Shown: piece after piece, positions 14,778-21,506 of the stretch | How positions within the stretch are numbered: position 1 is the first letter of the stretch | Layout: every line of letters begins with the position of its first letter | Virus record (IMG/VR): IMGVR_UViG_3300017969_000140 | Coordinates: 1 to 24,486 of that record | Strand: one strand, 5' to 3' | DNA: 24,486 nucleotides | Source of the DNA: a virus | Notes under the pieces: generated by a model | What the model was told of the DNA's origin: nothing | What the model saw: only the letters and a program-made list of their open reading frames with translations | Databases searched by the model: none | Position numbers and translations under genes: made by a program

Positions 14778-16301
14778 TTAGAACTTTGCAGTACTAACTT
14801 GGTAGTTAACAACCGCATCATACTCATTGTTGTCAGCGTCATAGTAGTATGAACTAACGTTAGCGCCGTCATCTAGTTCTGTTGCATCAGTGTTGTACAA
14901 CTTAATTGCATATTCTTCAACACTAACTTCTCCTGCCATTTCGCCTTTAACAGCAAACAAGTAAACACCTGGTGCTGCATTAGCATCTAGTGAAGATGTA
15001 TTGATGTTAACAACACCTGTTGTTAGGTCTAAGTTAGCAAATGGAGGTAGAGGAGCAAACTCTAGTACTTCTACGTTTGTTGCTTCTGCTTTAATACCAA
15101 TAGTTGTGTTCTCAACATTACCACGTTGCATAGTAATCAAATCACCTGACGGTAATACCGCAAAACTTGCTGCTGTTGAACTTTCCACTGTTGTAATGGA
15201 ACGGTTAACCTGACTGTAATCCACATTAGCCACACTAGCAAAGTTTAGTAGTGATGCACCATCAGTGCTACCTTCTGCAATAAGGATGTTTTTAATGCTG
15301 TCAGCAACGTTGTCTGGATATGAGTCAACCAAAATAGCCGCCGCGCCTGCTGCAATACCTGCCGCAATACTGGTACCGTCTGCATTTGCATATGAGCCAT
15401 CAGTTGTTGCTACTGAAACATTTACACCCGGAGCGAAAATATCCACTTGTGCTCCATAGTTTGTGTAAAATGGTCCGCTGTCTGCACCATATGGGAAGTT
15501 GTTAAATGCTGCAACATTAAAATCGGAATCATGAGCACCAACTGTAATCACATTGTCTACGCCTGCAGGAGTTTTAGTGTTAACTTCAACTCCATCGTTA
15601 CCAGCTGCACACACCACAACTAAGTTTTCTCTCATCATGTCACTGATTATAGCGTCAATCAAGTTATTTTGCTCTATAACCCAAGGCAAACATACTACTC
15701 TAGCAGTATCTCTACCAACAGTCACATGGTGGTTAATAATAGAAGTTAGTGCCGCCGCAATCTCTCCAACAGTAATACTATTAGAACTTGCATTAAATAA
15801 CTTTAAAATTCTTAGTCCCGCCATTGGTGCTACACCAATGTTTTGCCCCACAATCATACTTGCTACCGCAGTACCATGACCTACGGTATCGTCGTAATCT
15901 GGTATAGCAGGATCATCACTAAAGTTTGTCCAATGCTCCTCTATGTTTGCACCGCTAAATTCTGGATGATCTACATCATACCCAGTGTCTACAAGATAAA
16001 CCGATGAACCAGCTGCGCTAAATCTAGGTGTATATGTTGCCGAAACACCACTAGGATCTACCAGTGTTGTTAAATGATTAATGTTATAATTTTGTACACT
16101 TGCTGTAAGCGAAGTGCTAGTATCTTCAGAATACTCTACATTAGGAATAGCTGCTAATTGTTCAGCAGTAGCAGTAATTCTAAATGTCCAAGGTATCTGG
16201 ATAAGCTCATCAATAGATGCACCTGTATCTGTGACCGCGGCTTCAGCGGCTGTGCGGTCAACAAACGATGTTCTATTGAGTTTAATAATGTATGTCGCCA
16301 T
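14778..16301 (-). CDS. Subtilisin-like serine protease (S8) with C-terminal beta domain
   Basis: The gene encodes 507 residues. Residues 1-65 look like an inhibitor-I9-type prodomain. The catalytic triad is Asp105 (VYLVDTGYDVDHPEF), His142 (GHGTAVASMIVG) and Ser311 (ADGTSIAAGIAAG), with oxyanion Asn235 (CAAGNDG). The Pro usual after GTSxAA is replaced by Gly. Residues from about 380 form an Ala/Asn/Thr-rich beta region, perhaps cadherin- or Ig-like. There is no signal peptide, so it acts in the cytoplasm or in the virion. The ATG has an AGGA site 8 bases upstream and a late-type octamer at 16347-16354, which suggests late, perhaps particle-associated, protease activity. Confidence 0.93.
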   Translation of the reverse strand: MATYIIKLNRTSFVDRTAAEAAVTDTGASIDELIQIPWTFRITATAEQLAAIPNVEYSEDTSTSLTASVQNYNINHLTTLVDPSGVSATYTPRFSAAGSSVYLVDTGYDVDHPEFSGANIEEHWTNFSDDPAIPDYDDTVGHGTAVASMIVGQNIGVAPMAGLRILKLFNASSNSITVGEIAAALTSIINHHVTVGRDTARVVCLPWVIEQNNLIDAIISDMMRENLVVVCAAGNDGVEVNTKTPAGVDNVITVGAHDSDFNVAAFNNFPYGADSGPFYTNYGAQVDIFAPGVNVSVATTDGSYANADGTSIAAGIAAGAAAILVDSYPDNVADSIKNILIAEGSTDGASLLNFASVANVDYSQVNRSITTVESSTAASFAVLPSGDLITMQRGNVENTTIGIKAEATNVEVLEFAPLPPFANLDLTTGVVNINTSSLDANAAPGVYLFAVKGEMAGEVSVEEYAIKLYNTDATELDDGANVSSYYYDADNNEYDAVVNYQVSTAKF

Positions 16302-16340
16302 TTTATGATTCCTAAAAAATTAGTTTAAGTGAATATTTTA

Positions 16341-16348
16341 TATAAGTA
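16341..16348 (+). promoter_or_regulatory. Possible late-type octamer TATAAGTA for the PP-loop gene
   Basis: TATAAGTA differs at one base from TATAAATA and precedes the ATG at 16381 by 32 bases. It overlaps the minus-strand octamer at 16347-16354 by two bases. Confidence 0.45.
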
Positions 16349-16354
16349 TTTATC
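16347..16354 (-). promoter_or_regulatory. T4-late-type promoter octamer GATAAATA for the protease
   Basis: The minus strand reads GATAAATA, 45 bases ahead of the protease ATG. The leader is AT-rich with an AGGA ribosome site at 16310-16313. Confidence 0.65.
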
Positions 16355-16380
16355 GGAAATCAACAATTAAGGTTTATTTA

Positions 16381-17424
16381 ATGATACTCGAATACGGAAA
16401 TCCTACTACGGTCAGCATAGATTATACTACCGGAAAGACTATGATGTTCAGCGATCACACAGATGAAACAGATATTTGTGCAATGATCGGAGAAGAATTA
16501 GAAGCATATGATAAAATCACAGTGATGTTAAGTGGCGGTTTAGACAGTCAGTTTAGTGCTGCTGTAGCCAAGAAATATCACGAAAATGTACATGCTATTA
16601 TATTTGATTTTACGTGGCAAGGCACAACTATTAATAGTCAGGATGTTTATAATGCAATCAAACTTGCTCAAAAGTTAGATCTATCATATGAAGTAATTGA
16701 GCATGAGATATATGACTTCCTAGAAAATGACCTGGTAGATTTCTCCAGAACATTTAAAAGTGTGAGTCCACAAGTATCAGTTCACCTTAATGCCATACAA
16801 AAACATGCACCAACAGACGGTGCAATATTACTGGGTGGTGATATTCCTTTTATTGGTATGTGCGATGGCATAGCAATTTGTCCTCACGTACCAGAAAAAA
16901 GCATACAACACAAAGCAGTGTTTGATTCCACAATGCATATCAGAAGTACTGGTCCTTATTCTTTACTGGGTAAAGAGTTAGGAGCAACTGTTATTAAAAA
17001 TCCGTTTATGTTAACTCCAGTAATATTGTATGCATCACTACGACATAACATTGATGTGATTAAAGACAACAACATGGTGTTTAATATGTCTAAAAATACA
17101 TTACAAAAAAGCTCAGTAAATTATAAGAAGGCATACTACAATTCTTTTGGACTAGACCTCCTGCCACCTTTTATCAAACGAACTGGGTTCGAATCCCTAC
17201 GCATGCATTTAGCAAGTGAAACTGGCATGTATGATGAATTCAACACCAGATACAGACGCCCACTAGCATTAATTTCAGCCGAGGAAAAATGGTTTGGGCC
17301 TGTGCTAACCAAAGGCACACACATAGAAGTAGAGGGAGATTTCAGAAGTGTACTTGAAGAAATTCAAGACTTCTGTAATGAAAATGATGTCAAAGAATCA
17401 AACACTTACGAGATTGACTGGTAG
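16381..17424 (+). CDS. PP-loop ATP pyrophosphatase, asparagine-synthetase-like
   Basis: The gene encodes 347 residues. VMLSGGLDSQFSAAVA (48-63) is a PP-loop that binds the pyrophosphate of ATP, as in asparagine synthetase, NAD synthetase and related amidotransferases. The following strand (HAIIFDF) and helix (INSQDVYNAIKLAQKLDLSY) continue the fold. The N-terminal glutaminase domain of AsnB, with its Cys2, is absent, so the enzyme would have to use ammonia or a partner. The substrate is unknown; modification of a sugar, peptide or nucleoside is possible. AAGG lies 8 bases upstream of the ATG. It is divergent from the protease gene. Confidence 0.8.
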   Translation: MILEYGNPTTVSIDYTTGKTMMFSDHTDETDICAMIGEELEAYDKITVMLSGGLDSQFSAAVAKKYHENVHAIIFDFTWQGTTINSQDVYNAIKLAQKLDLSYEVIEHEIYDFLENDLVDFSRTFKSVSPQVSVHLNAIQKHAPTDGAILLGGDIPFIGMCDGIAICPHVPEKSIQHKAVFDSTMHIRSTGPYSLLGKELGATVIKNPFMLTPVILYASLRHNIDVIKDNNMVFNMSKNTLQKSSVNYKKAYYNSFGLDLLPPFIKRTGFESLRMHLASETGMYDEFNTRYRRPLALISAEEKWFGPVLTKGTHIEVEGDFRSVLEEIQDFCNENDVKESNTYEIDW

Positions 17425-17457
17425 CAAAGTACTGCTTTAATTATAAAACTCCATATA

Positions 17458-17465
17458 GATAAATA
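17458..17465 (+). promoter_or_regulatory. T4-late-type promoter octamer GATAAATA
   Basis: GATAAATA lies 33 bases upstream of the ATG of the 55-residue gene, with a strong AGGAG site in the leader at 17488-17492. Confidence 0.65.
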
Positions 17466-17482
17466 TTGCTATAAGAATTTAT

Positions 17483-17499
17483 TTAGTAGGAGTAACTAA
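17483..17499 (+). promoter_or_regulatory. Small hairpin around the ribosome site of the 55-aa gene
   Basis: TTAGT (17483-17487) pairs with ACTAA (17495-17499). The seven-base loop contains AGGAG and the last stem base is the A of the ATG. It is only five pairs, so its stability is doubtful. Confidence 0.35.
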
Positions 17500-17666
17500 T
17501 GTCCAACAAGACACCATACGAAATCCGTTTGGATTTGGTAAGAGAAGCAAAAGATATTCTTCAGGCTAAAGCAACCAAGGCTGAGGATATGCCTACGACT
17601 GAAGATGTTATCAAGGAAGCAGAAAAACTTAACGAATTTGTTTCTAAAAGACCAAACGAAAGATAA
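17499..17666 (+). CDS. Small charged protein (55 aa)
   Basis: This short gene encodes 55 residues beginning MSNKTPYEIRLDLVREAKDI and ending VSKRPNER. It has a strong AGGAG ribosome site six bases before the ATG, its own late-type promoter, and an intrinsic terminator just after the stop, so it is a real single-gene unit. The protein looks like two charged amphipathic helices joined by a linker with a Pro, and lacks cysteines and membrane segments. I believe small proteins with this N-terminus occur in other marine T4-like phages. The function is unknown. Confidence 0.85.
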   Translation: MSNKTPYEIRLDLVREAKDILQAKATKAEDMPTTEDVIKEAEKLNEFVSKRPNER

Positions 17667-17670
17667 AAAG

Positions 17671-17697
17671 AATGCGTCATACCCTGGCGCATTTTTT
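17671..17697 (+). terminator. Rho-independent terminator after the 55-aa gene
   Basis: AATGCGTCA (17671-17679) pairs with TGGCGCATT (17685-17693) with one T-G wobble and a five-base loop. The stem's final TT runs into TTTT. Confidence 0.88.
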
Positions 17698-17718
17698 CTG
17701 ACTGCAATTTCTGAAAAT

Positions 17719-17726
17719 CATAAATA
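17719..17726 (+). promoter_or_regulatory. T4-late-type promoter octamer CATAAATA
   Basis: CATAAATA ends five bases before the ATG of the A-type carrier gene, with no Shine-Dalgarno between. RNA begun here would be leaderless or nearly so. Confidence 0.55.
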
Positions 17727-17731
17727 CCAAT

Positions 17732-18097
17732 ATGCAAGTAGAAACTTTTAATCCTAATAGTGATTTGATCACCATCACAGAAAATGCTCAAGCTCACTTC
17801 CTTGCACAAACAGAAGAAGCAAAAGCATTGGGTGTGAAATTAAGATTGACTGGTGGTGGGTGTGCAGGGTTTATGTATGATTGGCAATTGATTGAAGATA
17901 TATCAGATATCAATCTTGCAGATTATACCAAAGAGTATACAGGATGGACTTTTTGGTTGGACACCCTCAGCAAACAGTATCTTGCTGGTAGCACCGTGGA
18001 TCTAGTAAAAGGTGTCGCAGGACAGTATATAGAAATCAAAGCACCATTAGCGGATAGTGCGTGTGGTTGCGGTGAATCAGTCACTTTTTCCATCTAG
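17732..18097 (+). CDS. A-type Fe-S cluster carrier (IscA/ErpA/HesB family)
   Basis: The gene encodes 121 residues, close to the usual 105-120 of the family. The three conserved cysteines are present: Cys44 in LTGGGCAGFMYD, and Cys111 and Cys113 in SACGCGESVTF near the C-terminus. A-type carriers bind and hand on Fe-S clusters or iron to client proteins. IscA, ErpA and SufA cannot be told apart from this sequence. Together with IscU 4.4 kb upstream it gives the phage two steps of Fe-S biogenesis. It is not in the iscU operon: it has its own late-type octamer and follows a terminator. There is no visible ribosome site. Confidence 0.9.
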   Translation: MQVETFNPNSDLITITENAQAHFLAQTEEAKALGVKLRLTGGGCAGFMYDWQLIEDISDINLADYTKEYTGWTFWLDTLSKQYLAGSTVDLVKGVAGQYIEIKAPLADSACGCGESVTFSI

Positions 18098-18111
18098 ATT
18101 TAATACTCACC

Positions 18112-18119
18112 TATAAATA
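18112..18119 (+). promoter_or_regulatory. T4-late-type promoter TATAAATA ahead of tRNA-Ala
   Basis: This is an exact match to the T4 late consensus. It ends seven bases before the first base of the mature tRNA, so transcription could start at or within about a base of the tRNA 5' end. Confidence 0.65.
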
Positions 18120-18126
18120 TCAAAAT

Positions 18127-18202
18127 GGGGCCGTAGCTCAGTTGGGAGAGCGTCTGGTTTGCATCCAGAAGGTCGCAGGTTCGACCCCTGTCGGCTCCAC
18201 CA
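18127..18202 (+). tRNA. tRNA-Ala (anticodon TGC)
   Basis: A full cloverleaf can be drawn. Acceptor GGGGCCG pairs with CGGCTCC (one G-T wobble). The D-arm is GCTC/GAGC. The anticodon stem TCTGG/CCAGA carries loop TTTGCAT with anticodon TGC at 18160-18162... (third loop base onward), and the T-arm GCAGG/CCTGT carries TTCGACC. Discriminator A and an encoded CCA (18200-18202) follow. It reads GCA and probably all GCN codons. Confidence 0.96.
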
Positions 18203-18217
18203 CATTAAGTACATATC

Positions 18218-18901
18218 ATGAATATAATAATCATTGGAGACAGTTGGGCAGTCCCTAATTACATTACACCTCAACCAGGTTGGCGTGCTCGTAATCACCT
18301 TTCTGAATTACTAGTAGATGATGGCCATAGTGTTTTGAACATGGGACAAAACGGTGGTTCCAACATATATTCATTTCAAAGATTAGAACGGCAGTATGAA
18401 GGTTTTAAAAATTTTAGTAATTGGGAACATAATGACTACTGCATATGGTATCACACAAGCATGATACGTGATGCATACGAAGTAATAGGTAAATGGAGGG
18501 CTAGTAAATGCTCGAATGAAAGATTACATGCAGCTGCTGATATGTCTTATGCACAGATAAAACAGATATTACAAAACTTGGACATAAAAAATCTAATAGT
18601 TATGGAAGGTTATTCTCCCATAGTTGAGCCTGAGTTCAGTAAGCACTTATCTCCATTGCATGTAGTTAAAAATCTTAGAGCACATATCACAGGCCAACAG
18701 TTGCCCAATCCTTTCGGTGTCGGCGAAAGTGTTTATGCAGAAAATTTAAAAGTATCTAATGCGGAACTTGAATTACACATTAACCAAGTGGAGCAAGTAC
18801 AGAACGCAATGGCTCATTCAAGAATGTTTCCTGACTACTGTCATCCTGATGACCGGGCAAACAAAATCATATATGACATAGTTCAAGGGCTGATCACATG
18901 A
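18218..18901 (+). CDS. SGNH/GDSL-hydrolase-like protein (copy 2)
   Basis: The gene encodes 227 residues. IIIIGDSWAVPN (3-14) is a clear block I with Ser9. LNMGQNGGSN (40-49) fits block II. DYCHPDDRAN (206-215) fits block V with Asp206 and His209. The fold family hydrolyses esters or acetyl groups; the substrate is unknown. There is no signal peptide. It begins 15 bases after tRNA-Ala and its TGA overlaps the next ATG, so it starts a run of three overlapping SGNH-like genes. The three differ too much by eye to be recent duplicates. Confidence 0.75.
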   Translation: MNIIIIGDSWAVPNYITPQPGWRARNHLSELLVDDGHSVLNMGQNGGSNIYSFQRLERQYEGFKNFSNWEHNDYCIWYHTSMIRDAYEVIGKWRASKCSNERLHAAADMSYAQIKQILQNLDIKNLIVMEGYSPIVEPEFSKHLSPLHVVKNLRAHITGQQLPNPFGVGESVYAENLKVSNAELELHINQVEQVQNAMAHSRMFPDYCHPDDRANKIIYDIVQGLIT

Positions 18902-19641
18902 GACGGTTATTTACCTTTGGGTGTAGTTTTACACAATATGAATGGCCCACGTGGGCAGATTTGATATCAGATCAATTTGATGAGTTTTATAATTGGGGTC
19001 TGTCAGGTTTTGGTAACTTGGGTATAGCATGCAGTGTTGCAGAAGCAGATGTTAGACACAAATTTACTGAGGATGATACCATTATAATTATGTGGACCAA
19101 TTGTGTGAGAGAAGACCGGTGGTTAAACGGTTCATGGTATACCAAAGGCCATGTTATATTTTGCAAGGAATATCCTGAGGGTTTTGTGGAAAACTTTATA
19201 GATGTTAGGGGGTGCTATATTAGAGATTTTGCACAAATACATCTAACTAAAAAATTCTTAGAAAAAACTGGGTGTAATTTTGAATTCTTATCTATGGTAG
19301 AACTAAAACAACTATACGAGTATGAGACTGCGCCGATAAATGAAGTGATTTATGAATACAGAGAAACACTTGATTTCATAAAGCCTAGTATACACAAAAC
19401 TATATTTAACTATGATTGGACACAGCCTTGGACTTATGGTGAACAGAAGGATTACCATCCATTACCCAGAGATTATGCAAAATATATAAACACCGTTTTG
19501 CCAGAATATAAGTTAAGTGAACAAAAAATAGAAGAAGCAGAGGAGTACTCTTTCTTTATAATGGAAATAGAAGGTGACAAACAATTACTTAATGACAGAT
19601 TCAATAGTATGTCTCCACCATTATTTGGAAAAAGATTCTAA
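18898..19641 (+). CDS. SGNH-hydrolase-like protein (copy 3)
   Basis: The gene encodes 247 residues. LFTFGCSFTQYEWP (4-17) resembles block I with Cys in place of Asp and Ser10 as nucleophile. NWGLSGFGNLG (32-42) fits block II, IIIMWTNCV (62-70) fits block III with Asn68, and KDYHPLPRDY (184-193) fits block V with Asp185 and His187. The start overlaps the previous stop (ATGA), and its TAA shares a base with the next ATG. An additional C-terminal acidic helical segment (about 205-247) is not found in the shorter copies. The substrate is unknown. Confidence 0.7.
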   Translation: MRRLFTFGCSFTQYEWPTWADLISDQFDEFYNWGLSGFGNLGIACSVAEADVRHKFTEDDTIIIMWTNCVREDRWLNGSWYTKGHVIFCKEYPEGFVENFIDVRGCYIRDFAQIHLTKKFLEKTGCNFEFLSMVELKQLYEYETAPINEVIYEYRETLDFIKPSIHKTIFNYDWTQPWTYGEQKDYHPLPRDYAKYINTVLPEYKLSEQKIEEAEEYSFFIMEIEGDKQLLNDRFNSMSPPLFGKRF

Positions 19642-20447
19642 TGAAAAAATTATTAATTACTTCTGGTTGTAGTTTTTCAGAACCCGGTCCTAGTCCCGTT
19701 AACGGGTCTAATTGGACAACATATCTAGAAGGGAAACTAAAACTTAAAGGTATACATAGCGGTATGGGTTGTCAGGGTAATGGACTAATATACAGACGTA
19801 CATTGTATTCAATTTATAAAGCACTGCAAGAATATAAACCAGAAGAAATTTTAGTGGGTATAATGTGGAGTGGCCCAGGCAGGATGGACTGGTATACCTC
19901 AGACGCTACTGAACTACCCGACATAGATAATTGGGATTCGGCTCGCGGACAAAAAAATCCTGTAACTTTTATACCAGGTGCTACTGGTGGATGGGTATAT
20001 GTTAATTCCCATTGGAGTACAGATTGGGCTGAAAATTTTTATACTAGTAGATATGCAGATGTAACCGCACTGCAGATTAGAACTTATGAGTTAATTTTAA
20101 ATACACAAAGTTTCCTAAAAAATCTAGGAATAGATTATTTCATGACCACATATACTAGCAGTGTATTCCACTCTGATGATGACGATGACAAAAATATAAA
20201 TTGGATGAAAGATCTAATAGATTTTACCTCATGGTTGCCTGTTGACGGCTGTTTAAATTGGTGTTATAATCATACAAACTTGCCTTTTATGGGACAAACT
20301 ACTAGGGAAGATTTGGGAGATGAATTTGGAAAATTTTCCTCTCAAGATATAGAACGTTATGGTGGTGAACATCCTTCTAGTTTACAGCATAAGTTGTTCA
20401 CAGAGGAAGTAATACTACCGTTTTTAAAACAAAAAAACTTTATATAG
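19641..20447 (+). CDS. SGNH-hydrolase-like protein (copy 4)
   Basis: The gene encodes 268 residues. LLITSGCSFSEPGP (4-17) is the same GCS-type block I as the preceding gene, with Ser11. GMGCQGNG (41-48) fits block II, VGIMWSGPGR (71-80) fits block III, and YGGEHPSSLQHK (240-251) supplies His244 for block V. The central part has an inserted Trp/Ser-rich stretch (about 110-140) and an acidic run of five Asp. It is translationally coupled to the preceding gene (TAATG). The next element is tRNA-Gly, 17 bases downstream. Confidence 0.7.
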   Translation: MKKLLITSGCSFSEPGPSPVNGSNWTTYLEGKLKLKGIHSGMGCQGNGLIYRRTLYSIYKALQEYKPEEILVGIMWSGPGRMDWYTSDATELPDIDNWDSARGQKNPVTFIPGATGGWVYVNSHWSTDWAENFYTSRYADVTALQIRTYELILNTQSFLKNLGIDYFMTTYTSSVFHSDDDDDKNINWMKDLIDFTSWLPVDGCLNWCYNHTNLPFMGQTTREDLGDEFGKFSSQDIERYGGEHPSSLQHKLFTEEVILPFLKQKNFI

Positions 20448-20448
20448 G

Positions 20449-20456
20449 CTTAAATA
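20449..20456 (+). promoter_or_regulatory. Possible late-type octamer CTTAAATA ahead of tRNA-Gly
   Basis: CTTAAATA differs from TATAAATA at two bases. It ends exactly seven bases before the mature tRNA-Gly, the same spacing as the exact octamer before tRNA-Ala. Confidence 0.35.
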
Positions 20457-20463
20457 TAGACGT

Positions 20464-20539
20464 GCGGGAATAGCTCAGTTGGTAGAGCGTCTGCTTGCCA
20501 AGCAGAAGGTCGCCAGTTCGAACCTGGTTTCCCGCTCCA
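20464..20539 (+). tRNA. tRNA-Gly (anticodon GCC)
   Basis: Acceptor GCGGGAA pairs with TTCCCGC. The D-arm is GCTC/GAGC. The anticodon stem TCTGC/GCAGA holds loop TTGCCAA with anticodon GCC at 20497-20499. The T-arm GCCAG/CTGGT holds TTCGAAC. Discriminator T and an encoded CCA (20537-20539) follow. It reads GGC and GGT. Confidence 0.96.
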
Positions 20540-20543
20540 TGTT

Positions 20544-20551
20544 TATAAGTA
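20544..20551 (+). promoter_or_regulatory. Possible late-type octamer TATAAGTA
   Basis: TATAAGTA lies five bases after tRNA-Gly and 28 bases ahead of the ATG at 20580, with an AGGA ribosome site at 20569-20572 in the leader. Confidence 0.5.
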
Positions 20552-20579
20552 CATACATAACTATTAATAGGACACCCTA

Positions 20580-21506
20580 ATGTCGCGTAAGAAAAAACAA
20601 ACACAACCAAAGAAAGCTCAGAACAGCCAAAAGTTAGTCAGTAAAAATGTTGCACCCAAGCAGGCAGATAGTGATGTAATGCATCGATTGCTTGATGCAA
20701 AAATCGAAATTCCGGTTGGATTACTTAGACAAAAACACATTTTTATTGCTACACCTTGTTATGGTGGTCAGATTGGTGAGCCTTACTTTAGAAGTATGAT
20801 GCGTCTTGCTATTTTGTGTAACAAATACGATATTCCTTTTACAGTTAGTACACTGGCTAATGAGAGTTTGGTTACACGTGGGCGTAACACACTGGTCAGT
20901 TTCTTTATGGAAAATAAAGCGGCAACACACTTGTTCTTTATTGATGCTGATATTGAATTTAATCCTGAAGACCTTTTAAGAATGGTTGCATACGACAAAC
21001 CAATTGTTGTGGGTGCTTATCCTAAAAAGGCTATTAACTGGAACAGTATTGTTGAAGCATCCAGACGTGATACTAGTGAAACTGGTGATACTATTGAAGG
21101 ACATAGTTCTAACTATGTTGTAAATTTTGATTTTCTCAAAGATGAAGAAGGTAACAGAACTCCACAGGTTCAGATTATAGATAATCTTGTTAAACTTAAA
21201 GATGCAGGCACAGGATTTATGTGCATCAAGAAGGAAGTTATACAGAAGATGTTTGACGCTCATCCTGAAATGAAATATGTTAATGATATCAATGTAGACC
21301 AAAAATTTGAACCCTACATGTACGCATTATTTGACACAATTATTGATCCTGAAAGCAGACGTTACTTATCCGAGGACTATATGTTCTGTAGAACTTGGCA
21401 AAACATGGGCGGTGAAGTTTACTTAGATCCACGTACAGCACTTAACCATGTTGGACATTACACATTCAGAGGAAATATTAGAAAACTCTTTGGAGGTAAT
21501 TCTTGA
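20580..21506 (+). CDS. Glycosyltransferase, GT-A fold
   Basis: The gene encodes 308 residues. The first 30 are basic and Gln-rich, probably disordered. The GT-A core begins at HIFIATPCYGG (53-63). ATHLFFIDADIEFNPED (115-131) contains the Asp122-x-Asp124 motif that binds the metal and nucleotide-sugar, and VVGAYPKK follows. DAGTGFMCIKKEV and LSEDYMFCRTW fit the acceptor side. It would transfer a sugar to a glycan, DNA base or protein; the acceptor is not evident. AGGA precedes the ATG by seven bases. The stop overlaps the next gene by one base. Confidence 0.82.
   Translation: MSRKKKQTQPKKAQNSQKLVSKNVAPKQADSDVMHRLLDAKIEIPVGLLRQKHIFIATPCYGGQIGEPYFRSMMRLAILCNKYDIPFTVSTLANESLVTRGRNTLVSFFMENKAATHLFFIDADIEFNPEDLLRMVAYDKPIVVGAYPKKAINWNSIVEASRRDTSETGDTIEGHSSNYVVNFDFLKDEEGNRTPQVQIIDNLVKLKDAGTGFMCIKKEVIQKMFDAHPEMKYVNDINVDQKFEPYMYALFDTIIDPESRRYLSEDYMFCRTWQNMGGEVYLDPRTALNHVGHYTFRGNIRKLFGGNS

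Noticed and set aside
17185-17197. GGGTTCGAATCCC, a perfect tRNA T-arm-like sequence inside the PP-loop gene, with an AGCTCAGT about 75 bases upstream
   Set aside because: No acceptor or anticodon stem can be paired around it, the spacing to AGCTCAGT is too long for a tRNA, and the PP-loop reading frame continues unbroken. Probably chance, though an att-like remnant cannot be excluded.
17415-17444. TTGACT followed by TATAAA upstream of the 55-aa gene
   Set aside because: The spacer is about 22 bases, too long for a sigma70 promoter.
18107-18298. 63-residue minus-strand frame covering tRNA-Ala
   Set aside because: It reads through the complement of a well-formed tRNA and has no start signals; such frames over tRNA genes are common artefacts.
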